From UBA7672 sp965279085 (GTDB lineage Bacteria; Pseudomonadota; Alphaproteobacteria; Caulobacterales; Hyphomonadaceae), in NCBI GenBank assembly GCA_965279085.1, contig OZ257149.1, forward strand, positions 1,922,001 through 1,986,000: a DNA stretch of 64,000 nucleotides, written 5' to 3'. The position numbers were made by a program, and so were the translations under genes. This document shows positions 63,757 to 64,000 of the stretch, one piece after another. How positions within the stretch are numbered: position 1 is the stretch's first letter; every line of letters begins with the position of its first letter. The notes beneath the pieces are model-generated. The model was not told the DNA's origin. It did not search any database and saw only the letters and a program-made list of their open reading frames with translations.

Positions 63757-64000
63757 TCAGCTTCGATAGGCGCCGTTTATCTTCACGTAACCATCGGTGA
63801 AGTCGCAGGTCCAAACGCGCGCCTTTCCGGTTCCAACACCGACATTCACGCGGATGAAGACCTCCTGTCCCGAAACGGTGCGGGTGGCTTTTTCTTCGGA
63901 ATAGCCGGGAGAGCGGGAACCGTCCTTCGCGACCTGGTGGTCGCCGAACCACAGCGAGATGCGATCGCGCTCGACCGGCTCGGCGGTCTTGCCGACAGCC
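63757..64000 (-). CDS. argJ: Arginine biosynthesis bifunctional protein ArgJ (5' end missing)
   Basis: C-terminal 80 codons of ornithine acetyltransferase / N-acetylglutamate synthase, cut by the window edge. The end reads W-T-C-D-F-T-D-G-Y-V-K-I-N-G-A-Y-R-S, the conserved ArgJ tail that forms the active-site cap, and G-D-H-Q-V-A precedes it. The rest of the gene lies outside the window to the right. It is followed by mutT on the same strand. Confidence 0.93.
   Translation of the reverse strand, partial: AVGKTAEPVERDRISLWFGDHQVAKDGSRSPGYSEEKATRTVSGQEVFIRVNVGVGTGKARVWTCDFTDGYVKINGAYRS

Noticed and set aside
1..64000. CRISPR array, IS transposase, integrase or prophage genes
   Set aside because: No regularly spaced direct repeats and no recombinase motifs were seen in any frame.

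Overview
The window is chromosomal DNA from a GC-rich alphaproteobacterium, most likely of the Caulobacterales (Hyphomonadaceae-like). The markers are gcrA (an alphaproteobacterial cell-cycle regulator), CarD, an alpha-type RpoH, the alphaproteobacterial curli factor CsgH, a long-form dCTP deaminase, metZ, apaG and hslO near argF-argD, and an Entner-Doudoroff gene set. No phage, plasmid, IS transposase or CRISPR array is visible. Most of the window is ordinary core genome with short, gene-dense transcription units, several joined by ATGA overlaps.

Layout. 0-9 kb: AAC(3)-like acetyltransferase, rpmB, DUF3108 protein, an orphan gene, a SUV3-type helicase (apparently with a CTG start) coupled to an S4-domain protein, a CPBP protease, fdxA, carD and rpoH, the last two each followed by a clear hairpin terminator. 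9-11.3 kb: a DUF1993 gene, then a hairpin-rich non-coding stretch leading into a tight array of unusual tRNA genes (two with Leu anticodons but short variable loops, one Gln), a Tat-type thermonuclease lipoprotein and tRNA-Arg(CCT). 11.4-25.4 kb: membrane proteins, a SET-domain protein, a YjhX toxin-like gene, a BlaI-BlaR1-like-TonB cluster with two visible operators, an SDR, EttA, a spinster-type MFS transporter, a PhoPQ-activated-type hydrolase, a cystatin-like lipoprotein, free-Met-sulfoxide reductase and a MarR regulator.

25.6-36.4 kb: tRNA-Gly(CCC), then Entner-Doudoroff metabolism in two blocks: zwf-pgl, and edd-x-eda. A 5.6-kb segment separates them. It carries a TetR regulator, a candidate small RNA, a three-gene curli cluster (curlin, CsgH, curlin), an esterase and an AT-richer orphan gene. 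A small immunity-like gene sits between edd and eda. Zwf, Pgl, Edd and Eda together convert glucose-6-phosphate to pyruvate and glyceraldehyde-3-phosphate.

36.4-55.5 kb: a membrane protein, a Tat-exported serine hydrolase, gst-dcd, the cyanide-insensitive-type quinol oxidase cioA-cioB plus a 49-codon DUF2474 gene, metZ behind a structured leader, yceI behind a dyad operator, apaG, hslO, a membrane protein, a GAF histidine kinase, argD-argF, an orphan ABC-2 permease, and gcrA. 55.5-64 kb: two paralogous spinster-type MFS genes, radC, map, a DUF1178 gene, grxC, comF, a SAM-dependent methyltransferase, and an argJ-mutT-flp operon whose argJ is cut by the window edge.

Several families of dispersed palindromic repeats lie between genes. 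The best candidates for something undescribed are the atypical tRNA array with its tRNA-like upstream hairpin, the orphan gene at 31919-33466, the immunity-like gene inside edd-eda, the pseudoknot-capable metZ leader, and the small-RNA candidate before the curli genes. All functions are read from sequence pattern alone; no search was run.
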